Assembly (NCBI GenBank): GCA_013399115.1 | Contig: VXAA01006090.1 | Span: forward strand, 343,291 to 407,290 | Origin: Anseranas semipalmata | Lineage: Eukaryota > Chordata > Aves > Anseriformes > Anseranatidae | Length of the DNA: 64,000 nucleotides | Reading direction: 5' to 3' | Shown here: piece after piece, positions 11,929 to 26,696 of the stretch | Numbering within the stretch: the first letter of the stretch is position 1 | How the letters are laid out: each line of letters begins with the position of its first letter | Program-made: the position numbers and the translations under genes | Notes under the pieces: generated by a model | Told to the model about the DNA's origin: nothing | Databases searched by the model: none | Seen by the model: only the letters and a program-made list of their open reading frames with translations

Positions 11929-14149
11929 TGGAAGTCTATCTTCTCTCCTCCAAATGCACACAACATGCTCAAAGGAAACCAGCTAACATACAGAACCGAT
12001 GAAAGAGTAGTTTTAGATCAGGAAAGGGCCATTCTCAAACAAGTCTTTATACTTTGGTCTATTATTTCATGTATCAGTCAGTTGATAAGGAAGATAGACT
12101 TAAGACCCAGCTGTACAAAACCCATGTGAAAACTGGCATATTGTAGGATGTTTTATTTTAAAAATCCAGATTTTTTAAAATTATAAACACACTGTTCCTC
12201 CCCCACCCACAAACACAAGAAAGACCACATTGATATTTATGCACTGCCATACACCAAAAAGCACAACACTGACTATTGAAGCTCTTACCATTTAGGATGT
12301 GAATCACCCAATTTATCACCTGCTAAATACAAATTAGTCAAGAAATGTAGGCTCCCACCCCAGCCAGTGCAACCAGCCTGTCTTCCAATGGGAAACGTAT
12401 CCCACCTTTCATGGACACTTTTCTTGAGATGAGATGATTTCTTCTGTAATGGCCCCTTTCCCTTCAATGACTGAGCTCTGGAAGACTGGGCAAGTAGCTT
12501 GTGTGCAATGCCTAATGTTTAGACAGCCAATTTGAAGTGAAACGAATCCTACTCTTGCACACTTTTTCCAAGTGGATTCACTTGTAGCTTTAACATTAAA
12601 TGTCTGTTACCTCAAGAGGTGAAGCTGTGTTTTTTTTTTTTGTTAGAAGCCATTTTTCTAACACTATAAAATCTTTATCACATCAAAAAATCGTTTCAGT
12701 ACTACCTACACACTACTTTGACTAAAAATACACTAATAAAATTACACTACAAACCTGTGATTCTGCAAAAACAGAAATCCAAAGTTAGATTGCTAACCAA
12801 TTAATGGACACTCGACTATATAGTTTTAAAAATACTTAAGTGACTTACAGAAGTACCCTGACAGACGTTTTACATTTTTCACCTTTGACTTACTGGAGGC
12901 AAATATCTGCAGAGAAAAGATGGGTTATCAGATTGTTTTGTATATAAATTCATGCCAGCTTCTTTGCAAGAATGCTAAAGAAAACCTATCTTTTCTTTTT
13001 TCCATCATAAATTAGTATTTTAATAATAACACTTCTTACCAGAAAGAATATGTTAAGTCTTAACATACACCCTTAATCAAACAACCATAAATTCTTCCAA
13101 AAGTGATTACAAATCTCTAAACTGGGGAGTGAAAAAAAAAAAAGGAACATAAATATATGTAAAAATACTTTTTTTTAAAAAAGAGATTTAATCTATAAAT
13201 AGAGAAATAATCAATCAAGCAAGTTATAATACATTCTTCCATTAAAAAAAATCCATCCTGGTGCAATCTATTTGGTAAGTCATAAAAAATAAGACAAGAC
13301 AGCTGGGTCTTGAGTCTCATTCTCACTGAGGCCCCATTTCGTTGCCAGAACAGTGTAAAGCAGCCTCTGTGTAAAAGAAATGAAGCCCAGATGAATGTGC
13401 AGCAGAGCACAGCGATCCCATACTCGTAGCTATTAGGAGAAATCCAGAACAGGATGTAGGAAAATCGTACAAGCTGTATCTAAAGAGACAGAGGCCACAT
13501 CTGGATAGAAGATTAAATGCAAGTGTGCTATACATGTACAGGACAGAAAAATAAAATTACTTGGACCTAAAGTGAGACATATCACAGTGATGACACAAAG
13601 AATAAACAGTGGTACTGTGAGCTATGTTTGCTTACCAAGCAAGAAATGAAGCTTTATGAAAAATTATTTTAAATTGCTCACAATGATAGAAGGCAAAAAC
13701 AGTACTGATATTTCTAATCTTTACTTACTGTCTGCAGTAGTGACTGTATAAAATAAAACAGTGAAAATTCCTAGCCAAGCAAAATGCCTGATAATATAAC
13801 TTCCTGGCTTAGCTTCCAAAGACTCATGCAAAGTTTAGTAGCTGCACAGCCAAATAAATCTTTTTACTACAGCCTTCTTTTTTGTGAAAATTGTAAATAT
13901 GGTATTTTCTATATTATATACCAGCACTGCAGTCACAACCCAAGAATGCAGATCTTTCACCCGTTCATTACAGAAAATATTGCTTGAGGGAAACTGCTTT
14001 AAACTGATTTATGTGGTAGACATAGAAAGACAACCCAGTCAAATTGGACAATGTGGCAGATGGTAATGGATTTATGCATATTTATGTAGCATGTATTTAC
14101 TTGTCGACTTTGTTATCCATCTTTTGCCCCTTCCAAAAGTAGATAGCAA

Positions 14150-14470
14150 TTTATAATAACTATGATGCTGTGGCTGGCTGACACTCCCTTCACAGCCCTT
14201 TCCTTTGGACAGGCTAAAAAGCAGCATGCTTTGTGCAGCTATTTTAATTGTTTTACAGTTTTATTACAAAACATCCTGTCTGTTACACTTGCTTCCTGAG
14301 GCTATCATAACAATGTTAGTTGCTCCTGCTTAAATCTGCCTCAGGGTATCTGCTTTTACAGTTACAATTAAAGTCAGTAAGTAGTTCACCAACATGTTAA
14401 CATTAATTTGTCTTTTAATTTATTTGACCTTTTAAACTAAGCAAGTAACTCAGTGAGGTAAGGGATGCAC
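14150..14470. promoter_or_regulatory. Candidate conserved noncoding element
   Basis: About 320 bases with no simple repeats and several homeodomain/HOX-like cores: ATTTTAATTGTTTTACAG at 14241, TTTATTAC, CAATTAAAG near 14365, TTAACATTAATTTG near 14397. The balanced texture resembles vertebrate developmental enhancers. No coding potential was seen. Confidence 0.3.
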
Positions 14471-15149
14471 AGAGAACAAAGTTCAATCCTTACCATACAT
14501 TTCTACAGTAACGTGCTTTCTGGTTCTTTTCCACCAAAACATTGAAATGTTCAGCTGCAAGTGCTTTTATTTATTCTAAATTATTTCAGAAGAGACATAA
14601 TGCATTCACATTGCATTTAATATGTGTACGCTTTACGTAACACTAATGCATATACCACCAGTACAATCTCTAAAATTCGTAGCAGACTTACAGAAGAATC
14701 TGAGAACAGTTTCTAAAAACTTCATGCACTAAAACTGCTACACACTTGCACATCCTTATATTACTAAGGGCTGTATACAGAACACATGTTAAAATTGATG
14801 CCGAAGCAAAGATCGTGATGATCTAAACAAACTGCTTCAGTTTTGATACCATTTTCTTGTGCAGACATAGTAAATGTAAAAAGGGTGTTATCAGAAACTT
14901 CTGATACCCTTGGTTCCAATTTAAAAACCACAATCCTATACCTGCTGTATACTTCACAATAATCTATAGAAACTACTGCAAAACTACCTAGACATGCTTA
15001 TTTCAATATTTAGGATAACAAATAAATGCAGGTTTATTTTGATTACACATCAATTTAAAGTATATTTAAACAAATATGTAATTAAGCCTCCCAAACTGCA
15101 GTAAGAATCTGCAGATGGGGTTTTAGCACTATTTCAACCAAGTTGCTTT

Positions 15150-15470
15150 TAAGCCAACCCAAAGCTCGGCTGGCGCTGGTTTTTCCAGCTCCCCTGTTTT
15201 TTCCATCCGCCTGCCCTTTGTCTACGACTGTAGGACGGCCACCACAACAGCAAGCCACCGAGTCCATCTAAAACCCCACTGAGATGCGAGGGGTCCCACC
15301 CACCTCCAGAGCGCTCCCTGGTTAATTAGATAAGGGGGGGCAGTGAGGAGAGACTCATCAAATGGTGGCTCACTGTTAGAGGCCTTCGGCCTCACGTGAG
15401 GAGCAACAGGGAGGAGGGAGAGAAGCGTGGGGAAAAAAGCTAGAAAGTGGAAAAGATGAAATGAAAACAG
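15150..15470. other. Moderately GC- and CpG-enriched patch
   Basis: About 300 bases with roughly a dozen CpG steps, including AGGCCTTCGGCCT (palindromic) near 15380 and a TTAATTAGATAAGGGGGGGC block. It is richer than its surroundings but below a true island. Minus-strand frames of 61 and 86 codons here show no domain. It could be an enhancer, an old GC-rich repeat or a minor promoter. Confidence 0.3.
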
Positions 15471-17884
15471 GAAAACAGCCACTACTGTCTAATAAAAAAA
15501 AAATAAGTCCTCGTAAAAAAAGTATTCATTCACTCCCTCCTGGGTGATTAAAACGTTTGACTCCTTCTTGCAAACCTCCCCTATGGTGACCAAAGCTTTA
15601 AACTATTACTGCCATCTTCCTTGCAAGTTCCCAAACTTCTCTCAGCAATAAAAGCCCTTACTCAGCTGTGCTCCCGAGCCTCTACAACCTCTAGCCTTAA
15701 TCCTTCTGCAGCACGGTCATCAACAGTTAAAGGTAATACCTGCACCAAAAAGACAATTTTGCAGGGGAAAAAAAAAAAAAAAACAACACCCTTATTTCTG
15801 GGTGAAGGAAAAAAAATCATAATAATAAGATAAAATATTTGGGATTTTCAACAAATTTAGGATCAATGTTGGAAATAAAATCAAGTTTACATCTCTTCTG
15901 TTCAATTCTGACATCTGGTAATGCAGACTATCCTTTTGATACACAATGCAATTAAAGAACAAAAACAACCCCCCGAAACAGTTGCATATCTTTCCGTTTA
16001 CCCTGCGCTGCCAGCAGACTGTCCACGCTGCCATGGGATTTAGTGCAGTGAGCTGTGGAAATAAGAAATCAGACTGCGCCTCACCTTAGCACTGAGGCCA
16101 CACAATATGAAGAAAAATGCTACGGCTGGAAGTGGTCATCGGTCAATTACTCACCCTTTAAAATCCTATTATCTTCCAATTCTGCCAAGGAAAAAAAAGG
16201 CACTGCTGAGCATAGAAAGGCAGAACAAACGTTATCTTTTTAACCAAATGCGTCCAAAAGAGGTTGTCTCTCCATATGCTGCCAGTCACCCAGTTGAAAG
16301 GCTTGGTTCTGACTGGGTGGCTCGCAGCACCAAGCAAAGTTAATGGCATTTTAAGGGGTATATGTGGCAATATTTGACTTAAGGCTGTTTAGCACATCAT
16401 GGCTACAGAATAAGCAACAAAGAGTTCTAGATAAAGCAGATAAAAGGAATGCAAAACCCAGCCAAGAAAAAGACTAATGCCTGCCAGGTAAAATGCAAAA
16501 CAATGTGTCAAGAAGCATATACTGTAATGAGGCAGCAAGACAGATTTAAAACACATTTATACCAGCGTATAAGATCACTCTTCTTGTCATTAAAGAAATC
16601 TGCTCGAGTGCACCCATGTTCATAAACACCTTCCACAGGGCTAAAGACACAAATTACAGCAGAGCAAGAATTTATCAGATGCCATTCTGTGCCACAGCAG
16701 GAGGAAAAGAATAAAGCTTTGCTCTGGCATAAAACTAGACAGACCTCTTGGTAAGTTGGCCCCCAACACTGTATTTATCCTATAAGGTAGACTCTAAAGA
16801 TCTCAGAAACATCCCTTCCTTCCCCCCTGCCCCAACATTTGCATCTCTGCAACAAAAGCATTTTAACATCTTTACAATTGGGCCCCTACAACTGACTGCA
16901 TTTTCCCCTACCCTCAAGAGGTCACACTGCATCACACATAACCTGAAGACGAACAAAGGTGGCTATGAGATCTTGCACAGCTCCAGAGAACTGGGCAGTT
17001 TACAGGACCACAAGAGAAGGAAAACCAGTGTAGAAGTGTGCTCGGTTAAAGCTCGCTGCTCTCGCACTACGGGATTATTTCCCAGGGACAGAAGCCCTCT
17101 GCTGGTCAAGACTTTCTAGAAGATGATTTACAGCAACTACATACATACAGGTTTTAATTTATCAGTGGTCATGCATCAAAATAAAGTCACGAATGAGATA
17201 TGCAAGAACATTTCATATGAGGAAAGGCAAGCGAAATAGATTATGGTAAATTCATCTTTTTTACTCTTAGAAGCTGGGTAACCTCTGTTTTGTTATTTCA
17301 AAAAATGCTGTCCACCCCATAGTTAAATACGTAATTGCTTTTAAAAAACATCTATAACTTAAACAGTCCTGACCTTACATATACACTCGACAGCTCTTTC
17401 ACTGCTCGTACAAGAACGACAAGAACCATTCAAATAAATCATTTTACTGTGACAAGTAGCCAACACTGCAAGTTTGTTCCCCAGCATAGGTAGTTAATAT
17501 TCAAATGTATTAATTTTTTCATTTTGTTTCATTTAATATTGCTATTGGACATCGTAATTCCATTTAGGTTTCCAAAATAATGTTTAGACATAAAATAATG
17601 AAATACCTCCACTTCCCAAGAAACTACAATATTTGGTCTTTAAAGGAAACCAAACTAAATCTGTTTTTGGCTTTGACTGTAAGCAGGCTCGGAAGCTGTG
17701 GTATTAAGATTGGTTATTTAGTTTTTGGAGTGCTCAAAAAACAAACAGCTTTTTTGCTACCTGTTCATAAGTGGAATTATTTTCCTTCAAGATGTGTAAG
17801 TAACCATCTTCTTAAACTCACACCTCAAGTTCAACAGAAAGGGATGGATTAATTTGGGATTTCTGCAAGAAATCAAAGGCTTCT

Positions 17885-17990
17885 TTTTTTGGGGGGGGGG
17901 GAAGCAGAACAAAAGCACCTCAATGGACAAGTCAATCTCTGGATACATAGATTTTATCATGCACACAAATACACAAACACACACACGATC
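17885..17990. repeat. T/G homopolymer block and CA-rich repeat
   Basis: A T run joined to about 11 G (17885-17901) and, 60 bases on, an interrupted CA repeat (about 17960-17986). A G run of this length is a likely sequencing-error and polymorphism site. Confidence 0.75.
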
Positions 17991-19019
17991 CCCTGTCTCC
18001 ACGCCACCCTACACCTGTTATTTATTTATTGCTGTTACCAAGATGCTGGGGGACTTCACTCAAGAATCCAACTTCACAGTCTAGTGCTTCACTGTTTTCA
18101 TTGTGAATTCAGCATCTAGGTTATAACAAACATCTGAAAAAAAAAAATCACCTTCTTCACACACCTTAGTCCAGAGCTTTGAAGCTCAGTGCATTTATGG
18201 TTGGCATCTTTAAATCTACTCAGAATAGAGAAAATCAATACAAATATATAAATAAAAGATATGCAATCAGGTACAGTTCTACATATGGGAATTCTGCTGT
18301 GTGGTAGAAGCAGCGTATTTCTAAATCTATACCAACAACTGAACAGTAAATCAATGGAATACAGCAAGTCTACAAAAAAACCCCACCGTTAAGATATCTC
18401 TAAAAATTACTTTAAAATCCAGTATGGCAGAATCCTTACAAATTAAGCTAATGTCATTATAAATTAATTACAGACACCAAAAAAACGTAACAGGTGTAGC
18501 AGAGTACACCACCTCTGCCCATTCTTAACTTTAAGCAGCTGGAGAATATCACAGAAGCCACTGCTTGGCTGTCTGTGTGTATTTTGTGTGCCAGTCTAGA
18601 AACCCCATTCATCAGCCACCAATCAGCACGACAGAATGTTCATCAATCCAGCTCCTAACTTCAGACTTACAGGTACCAAAATTTGCTAGTATGCTAGTAA
18701 ATTTACTAGTGCTGCTAGCCACTGAAGCCTCCCCAGCTGATGAAATAAATGAGTGTAAATGAGATGCGGTTCTTCCAGAGAAGTTGAAGTGAACAAAATA
18801 CACTGAATATTCTGAATAAACTATGATGAAACTCCCAGTCCATTGGTCATTTTAACAAGTTATTACTTATTACAGCTGCAACCAATAACTCTGCTCACTT
18901 GCACTGAATTCAAGTTGCTGATACCTTAAATCTGCTGTTTTATTATTTCTTACCATTTGGCTTTATAGTCTCAGCCAACAGTGCCCTTCTGATATTGTAG
19001 TTTCTCCATGACTGTCTAG

Positions 19020-19062
19020 TTGTTTTTTTGTTTTTTGTTTTGTTTTGTTTTGTTTTTTAAAA
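19020..19062. repeat. (TTTTG)n simple repeat
   Basis: GTTTT units repeated about six times with interruptions, followed by an A run. No retroelement body was identified next to it. Confidence 0.85.
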
Positions 19063-20229
19063 ATGACAAACAGTATTTCTATTAAATTATGTCATACTTA
19101 ACTACCTGAGTCAATAGCTGGACTGATTTTTTTAGTTTCAATGCAGAGCCTTCTGTTAAGCGATCACAAGTAGTAACTACCACATTGTCATCCTTTGGAC
19201 CATACCCAGGTGAGGAGATGCTTCCCAAGGAGGCTGTGCACATGAACCTCCTCCCAGATCAGACGCAACAATTATGGGTTCCAGTCTTGGACAGGAACTG
19301 GCTCCAGTGGGCACAAACTCTTCCTATTCTGTCCCGGCCTCCCATTCCTCCTCTCCTCCACTTAGGTGCTGCCATCTATGCTCTAGAGAAGGAAATGGGA
19401 GTAAAAGGCATTGCACCCACGCAAGAGGATTGGGCTCCGTGCAGTTTTACAGGAAAGGGCAGTCTTAACCAATCTGTAAGAAGACATCATTTTAAAACAC
19501 CAATTTGGAGAGAGAAAGCGTATGACAAATCACGTCCTGTGGAAACAACCCTGCACTGTGCTATGTTCTCTCAAGAATACATAGTTAACAAAGGAGCTTA
19601 AACTGTAATTGTAATTACTACAATATGTTAATACTCAAAAGTCTTAATTTTAACAGAGCTCATCACTTGACAGTTCTGGCAAAGCACTTTCTGGATGTAT
19701 TACAAATGACTTGTACTGGCTTTTAAAAGCAAAGCACCATCTCAAAGATTCAAGTTCCACAGTTAAAATTAATACTTAACCTTGAAGATTTAAGACAAGA
19801 CTGGTGTTCCAACTCACGCGAGGCATACATTAGAGACTACCCTAAACAGAACAAACGTAGGTCTTGAAGCTTGTGGAACGCTTAATGGCGGTGAACCAAG
19901 TGCTTTGCAGGACAGGTACCAAGGGCAGAAGTTACTTTTAAACAAACTGCAACAACTCTTAGTCCCAAATGTATTGTGATATGAATATCCAGTATTTAGC
20001 TCATCCTACACAGAAAGCAAGCTTTCTGGGAAATCAACAGCACCATGTCAGGTCTGTATTAGACAACCTCAGACCTGGTTCTTCAGCTGCTGTTAGTGCC
20101 AGTGAAACTTGGTCCTCATGCAGTTCCACTAACCTGAAAAAGACTTCTGAAGGACTGAAATATTCTGGCAAGTCAGTACTATGAACATTATTCAACTGTT
20201 ACTGCACTAACATTTAACTGTTCAAGCAG

Positions 20230-21065
20230 TGGATGCCAAAGTGTGCACCAGCCCTGGGCGCAGGGAAACCCGAGGGAAGGGGTGGTTTGCGGTGGCCTCG
20301 CAGCTGCCCTGAGAGCACGGAGCTGCAGGGCCCAGGTCAGGCACAGCGAGCTTCACAGCCGGCACATGGGGTAAGGCTGAGGAGAGCTGGCGCACAGAGA
20401 CGGAAGGAAATAAAGAATTTCATTCAAGGGAATGAATCGCATTGAATTTTGCCTTCCAATGGAAGGAAGACAAAAGGAGGGAGGACTCAGATTTGAAACA
20501 AATTAATCTAATTGAATAAATTATTCTTCGTAACATAGAGCATGTGCTACCTGAATAACACAACAAAATATAAAACACCTGTAACAGAAAGGGAGTATTA
20601 TTTAAAAAGGAAGTCATACCAAGCATTTTAAAATAAAGTCCAATTGACAGGGTAAGATGTTATCCCTAAATGCAGTAATTTAACCATTTATAACTGGGGG
20701 AACACATGCACAAAGGCATACATCTATGGACACACCGTGTTTTACACCAGACAGCCCCACCAAGAACAGAGGAGGAGCAGAGCTCACCCCATGGCAAAAA
20801 TGGGAAGCCCAGCAGATGGAGAGAAAAGCAGGTGCCCAGGACGGGCCAGGGCTTTAGCCAGGTCCCTGCATGGGGCGGCACACCTGACCCAACCCAACGC
20901 AGCACGCCTTGAATCTGCACAAACATTATCCTTGTGTCCACCAAAAGAAGCAGAGAGCAGAAAAGGAACTGGGCTGGAGCAGCGCGGGTCAGACCTTCCT
21001 CAGGGCTGCCCACAAAGGGCTGCCTAACCCGGGTCTGCACACCGGCTCTGATCCCACCCACCCAA
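20230..21065. other. Two GC-rich patches (20230-20405 and 20740-21065)
   Basis: Both patches are GC-rich with several CpG steps and frames open on both strands (131 codons minus, 96 and 70 codons plus). None of the translations shows a domain or a matched set of splice sites, so the open frames are best explained by base composition. They could be old GC-rich repeats or lineage-specific sequence. Confidence 0.3.
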
Positions 21066-24000
21066 GGGCCTCTGTTACATGCTTCTAAGGTTCAAGTTAC
21101 AATTGCACCTATTTAAAGGCTCATTTATGCTGCCAAGGAGTATAAAGAGGCTTTACATTAAACAGGACTCAAAGCCACAAATATTTATATGGTTAGCAGG
21201 ACTTACAGTACTGAAGCAACACAGACTTCGTATCATTCCAGCAGTCATTAAGGAGCAGGAATTTTTGATCACTTAAAGGCTCCCTTGTACCTGATAGAGC
21301 ATTACACAGGGCAAGGGTATCTTGAAAACCTGTAGTACGGTATCTAAAAGTAACTGGAAGGAAAGTCATGTGGATAAAAAAACAGAAACTGCGATTTTGG
21401 AATTAACAAATGAGACTTTGGAAATCTTGGTTCATATCTCAAATGCAACACTGGGAAATTATGTTTTTATTTGTACCAAACCTAATGACAAACACATGAA
21501 TACTTAAGATCTTTTATTACATCTTATTTTGAGCCATTATTTGGCAGTGTGCTGCACTGTATTTATCCCTCTAGAGTCTGGCTTCGATGCCTACAAAATT
21601 TTGTTTAGCTCAGGTGGCAAAGGTTGATGCTCCCACGTGCTAATGTTTCAAAACCTGACATCCATTCAGCAGGCATGCTGAAAAGGTATAAAAACTGTGA
21701 GGTAAGGGTGTGCAGCAACCCAATGACAGGGCTATCATGCATCTGGTTTCCGTAGGCATACCCTCTTTTCCCACCCAGGTATTTCATGCAGGTACAATAA
21801 GGAGTGCTCTGTTGAGGCTCTGATGATGCTTTTACCCAGGGTAAAGTCAAAGATGGTAATGAAATAACTGAGCACATGTGAGTATCTCCTTGGTAACCTA
21901 AGTAAATGTACATAAGGCAGTCAACATAAAGATGTTACGGCACCTCTGAGCTGCAGTGCTCAGCCCTTTCATGATCTCATTCTAGTAAACTGTTTTTCTG
22001 GCATAGGTGACAAGAAAAGAGAGGAGAAAAAAAAAAACAAGAAAACAAAAGATAAGCAGACCAGTGTTAACAGAGCAACATGTCTGGGTACATGATTTGC
22101 CTGTTTGCAACTCATTTTGTGCTGTATTCTGATAGTTCTCTCTTCTTTCCTGTCTTTTTTCTTTCTTTCCATCTTCTTTAAGATCATGGGAAATTTTTTT
22201 TTCCCCTTCTCAACTTCTTTGCCTGAATATCCACCAACATCTCTTTTACTTCTCATCTTAGATTACTCCCCCATTCCCACCCCTGAGAATCTTAAAAAAA
22301 AAAAGAAAAAAAAAGACTGATTTATAATTGCTAGTCCAAGTTTACAAAATCCTCATTTCATGACTGCTCTCCCTCCCAAAAAGCAGAACACATTTAAAAA
22401 ATGGCTGTACTAAAAACAGAATTTCCCTCCTGCAAAAATAAGCTTCGGTGAGCACTGGCAGTCTTGCTAGAGAAAGGACAGCAGCATTAGATCACAGCTA
22501 ATTAAGTACCTTTTCCTTCAAATTCCATATGGACTCAGTTTTCACCATGCTTCTTAAATAAGACTCATCACTGCAGTTATCTTCTGGACTACGAACAATA
22601 TCAAAGTATAGCACATAATATTTATATAAAAGCATGTTACAAATTGATCCTGAGGGCGGGAACAGTAATTTTGCTGTCTACACAAACTATCTTTAAGTGC
22701 AGTTAAGAAATCATTTCACAGGCTCAAAGTATATAATAAAATAAAGGTAATAAGCATGACTGAGACACAGAGGGAACAGATTATGTTCTGGCAACATACC
22801 CTACAATTGTGACTGGAAAAAAACTGTTAATCTGCAGCTGAGCAGAAAATGTATAATCTGAAGGGATTTCTTCATTCAAAATGAAAACAATCTGCTACCC
22901 TTTGATATAACAGTAAGAACTTACAGTATTACACAAATTACAGAAAAGAGCACAAGAGGACAAGTCCAATAGGAAAAAAAAAAAAGTTTTTTGATATCTC
23001 CAGCATTAAAAAGTTGCCTTAGTTGACTAGATAATATAACCTAACAGAACAGCAGGTATCACGAAGCTAGATTCCAGGTCTGCTCACCCCTATCTTTATG
23101 CTAATACATGAATCCAAAGCTTTTTCTCTATAGCTCCCTCTTGTCTTACTGGTACTAATGATCAAAGCTGTTAAACTGAACTCAAGTAAAACCAGAAACA
23201 GATTTCCTATGCAAGTTACTCAAACTCCACTTACAACTCCAGGAGCTTTTCCATCCAAAATGAAATGATACTCATCTTTCACAGACAAAGCATCTCAGAT
23301 TTAACTATGCAAAGTAATCTTTCAGCAAGATTATTACTAATCACTTCTTGTGATTCCATTTTCAAAACATGTTCTGACAAGAAATAAACAAACTGGTCTA
23401 GGTCAGGTCTTAGAAGTGAAAGCCAAAAGTACAATTATAATTAATTACGAAACAATTTGATACATTAAGGAAATGCCTTTCTACACTTAAGTAGATAAGC
23501 AATATAAAAAAAACTACTGTGTTGAAGACTATGTCTGTACACAAGAGAAAAATACAGTATAATCCTGTTTCCAGCGTAGAAGAGAAATTGCAGCCACAGC
23601 CACTAAAACTATAAATTCACCTATTTTCAGTCCCACAAAGAATCCCTGCACAGAAACACCGCTTTAAAAGCGGAGTGGATTTTTTGGTTTTCCCCCAGAC
23701 TAAATCAGCCTGCTGCTTGAAGATGTGGACACCACACTTCACAGGCAAAGCACAAACATCAAGCTGGGCTGCTGCAGAATTCAGGCGCTGACTTCAGTGG
23801 AAGACAGCCACATCTTGCTGAGGGGAAAACAGGCCAAGCAATTAAATATACATCAGCATTAAAACTAAATGTACAGAAATAGCTTACACCAGACATAATT
23901 TCTGGCTTACCAGCCCTGCATGCATAGGCTGCATACATATTTCATTTCTAACTATGAAGACAAAACTTTTGAGCAATATTCTTTCTGTGACACCATGTTT

Positions 24001-26640
24001 ACCATCTTATGCATCACAGTTTTGGAGCAATAATAAAAAAAATAATATAACAGCATTAGCATGTACTAGATTTTTATATTTTGAACAAGTTTCTAGTTAA
24101 AAAGAAAAAACTAACTTCATGGATAATAGCCAGCACACCGTCCCATTACTGTTAATGAAAAGCACTTTATAACATCCCTTCCTTGGTGCTTAAGCTTTCA
24201 GTTTACAGTTCTCACCTTTCAACTATTTCTTTTTCCTCCACCTTTTTCTTTCGTATTTAATTCCTTTATTAATGAGAAAAAATAAAATGTATATGAGACA
24301 CTCCACCTCAGAGCAACATCCACAGTGCACAAAAAAGTGCAGAAACACTCAGCTACAGCCCCACATTTAATGTTTACTTCCAACAGCACAATGAGGCTAC
24401 CAGCATTCAATATTTCATACAGTTTAACATACAATGAATCTCTGGCATATCGATAGGTGCAAAAAGGAAATCATTTTTCTCCTGCACTATGGCAGCTTAA
24501 AGTAGTCTGACAAAACCTTCAAAGTGTCAGCAACTTCTTACAGACAGACAAAGACAATGGATACCCATACCAAGCTACTAACATGCACTCAAAACCTGCA
24601 GTTCTTTTCTTCTTTCAGCACTTACCCAAGCATTCATTTGTGTAATTCTTTAAAGTACTGAACATTTAAGCATGTCACTATTCTATGATGTCTCATTTAT
24701 ATAATTAGCACTAACATATGGCCCACAATCAGTGTGGGAAATCTAAAATATTCTTTGGAAAGCTGTCAAACCTAAAGGGATATGTTTTTCAATAAGTGAA
24801 AAGAATTAGGTATGCAAATCCTGTTTACAATAAGGATAGCAAGGAAATTGAAATTTAGCCCAAAAGGTGTGTTTGCTTGCTTACTATATCAAAAGCAGGG
24901 TTATTCTGTTCTGTATCTGCCAGTGTCAATACAAACCAGAACAGGTTTCACACAGCAAAACACAGAGTTCTGTGGCTACCACTTTGGCTGGATTTTAGCA
25001 GCACAGTGGAAATCTATACAGTAGATAAAACAAAACACACTGCTAAAATGACAGCTACAGCTAATACACAGGTCTCAATACAGCTTCACGGTAGATTGTG
25101 TTAATTCATATTCTTCTTAAAGCTTTAGCTGTCCCCTGCACAGGGACACCTCTGTAACATCTCCAGCAAGTAACACACCAAGTGCTACCAGGTAACGCTT
25201 TCAAGCAAGCTCACCCCAATTCCTTTTCCAGGGGTGAAAGTCCACAGTCCCTAAAGATCTCTGGACTAAGTTTTCAGCCTTCTTCACCAGTTTCTGACTA
25301 TGAAATCTGCATCTGATTGAGCATGGCACCACTGTCACAGCTGGCAGCAGGTACCCCACCACCACCCATGGGGAATGGTTAACTCCAGTAGATAGCAGAG
25401 GTAAACTAGGAGAGAATCAGAGCCCCCGTCTACGTATCAGCAATAGGTTATCTCGCTCCCCTGAGATGAGCCTTCAGGATCAACAGTTGTGCATGTTACT
25501 TACTAATGAATGGTTAATTAATCAGTCATACAGGCCTAGATGAAACACTACTGGAAACATACAGAAGATCTTCCAGTGATACTGAACACCAACTGAGCTT
25601 CCATGGCATTGCAAGTATTCACAGTTTCCCCAGGAAGTCTGGCTGGCTTTCACACGGATCACAGAAACTTGCATAAACTTGCATGTATGTAGCAGCAAAA
25701 ATTGTTTGCAAAGTATATAGCCTATATTTACAGCCAATAACTTTACTCTTCACTACAGCATTATTTATGAGAAAAAAAAAATCTGAAACTATTGATGATC
25801 ACACATTAAGGAATCATGCTCCAAAGTGATTTGATCATCATTAGGTTTCAGAATAACCACTGAAAAATGGAAGCAGATATACATTTCTCAAAGCAGTTGC
25901 TAGTGAAGTCTGTTCAGAAGGAAAATTTTCTTACCTGCAACTTCAGCAATATAAAAGCTCACTAATTTATTTTATCTAAACATATTCCTGCACCCTGTGG
26001 TTAAGAATCTAAGCAAGTCAATCTAAACAAGCAGAACTGGCATTTGACATATCACTTTTAAGAGTGAGCTGTGACAAGTCACTAATGATTTCAGCCAAAG
26101 AAACTAACAGTGTGTCATAAAAGGTATACAGGCAAGAAATCTGGAGATACGGATGAAACACTGAGCTGGGATAAACAGCTAAAACCATTTTCAGTGACCA
26201 CCACTGCTCAAATCAGCTCTAAACCCACCCCTTTAGATGTTCTGCACCTTTTATTGTTAGGTGTATTCATCCTTAAAAACATTGCAAACAAAAATGTGTT
26301 CTAAATGTGTGAACAGCAGTATGTTGACATAAAATTTATTTTGAATCTCAGACCGAGCCCCAAATGTGCAACATTTGCCTACAGTAAAAACTTCACAAAG
26401 CTGGAAAACTGACAGTTGTGAAAGGAATTAAATGTGTTAACAGGTATTGAAGAGAAACTTAACCACTGCATTCCACATACGTCAAAAGAAGCACGCCAAG
26501 GCCTCAAGCATGCGGGAAGGAAGACTAGGGGGAGGATCTGCTGGACTGAGCTGGCAGCTGCAGAGGGACTACAAGTCCGCAATGCCATCACCAGTGAGTT
26601 TTGTAACAGACACATAAGAAAGGGCATCACAGTGACTGGA

Positions 26641-26696
26641 AAAAAAAAAAAGGGGAACAAAATGGAGGGAAAAAAAAAAAAAAAAAAAAAAAAAAA
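26641..26696. repeat. Paired poly-A tracts with G-rich spacer
   Basis: An 11-base A run, a short AGGGGAACAAAATGGAGGG-type spacer and then a run of about 27 A. It generates lysine-rich (plus) and phenylalanine-rich (minus) chance frames. Confidence 0.85.

Noticed and set aside
19185..19601. 138-codon plus-strand frame
   Set aside because: No domain, no start context and no conserved pattern. A CAG|GTGAGG donor-like site at 19210 breaks it near its start, so it is likely chance in a locally GC-richer patch.
20666..21061. 131-codon minus-strand frame
   Set aside because: Frames are open on both strands because the patch is GC-rich; no domain was recognised.
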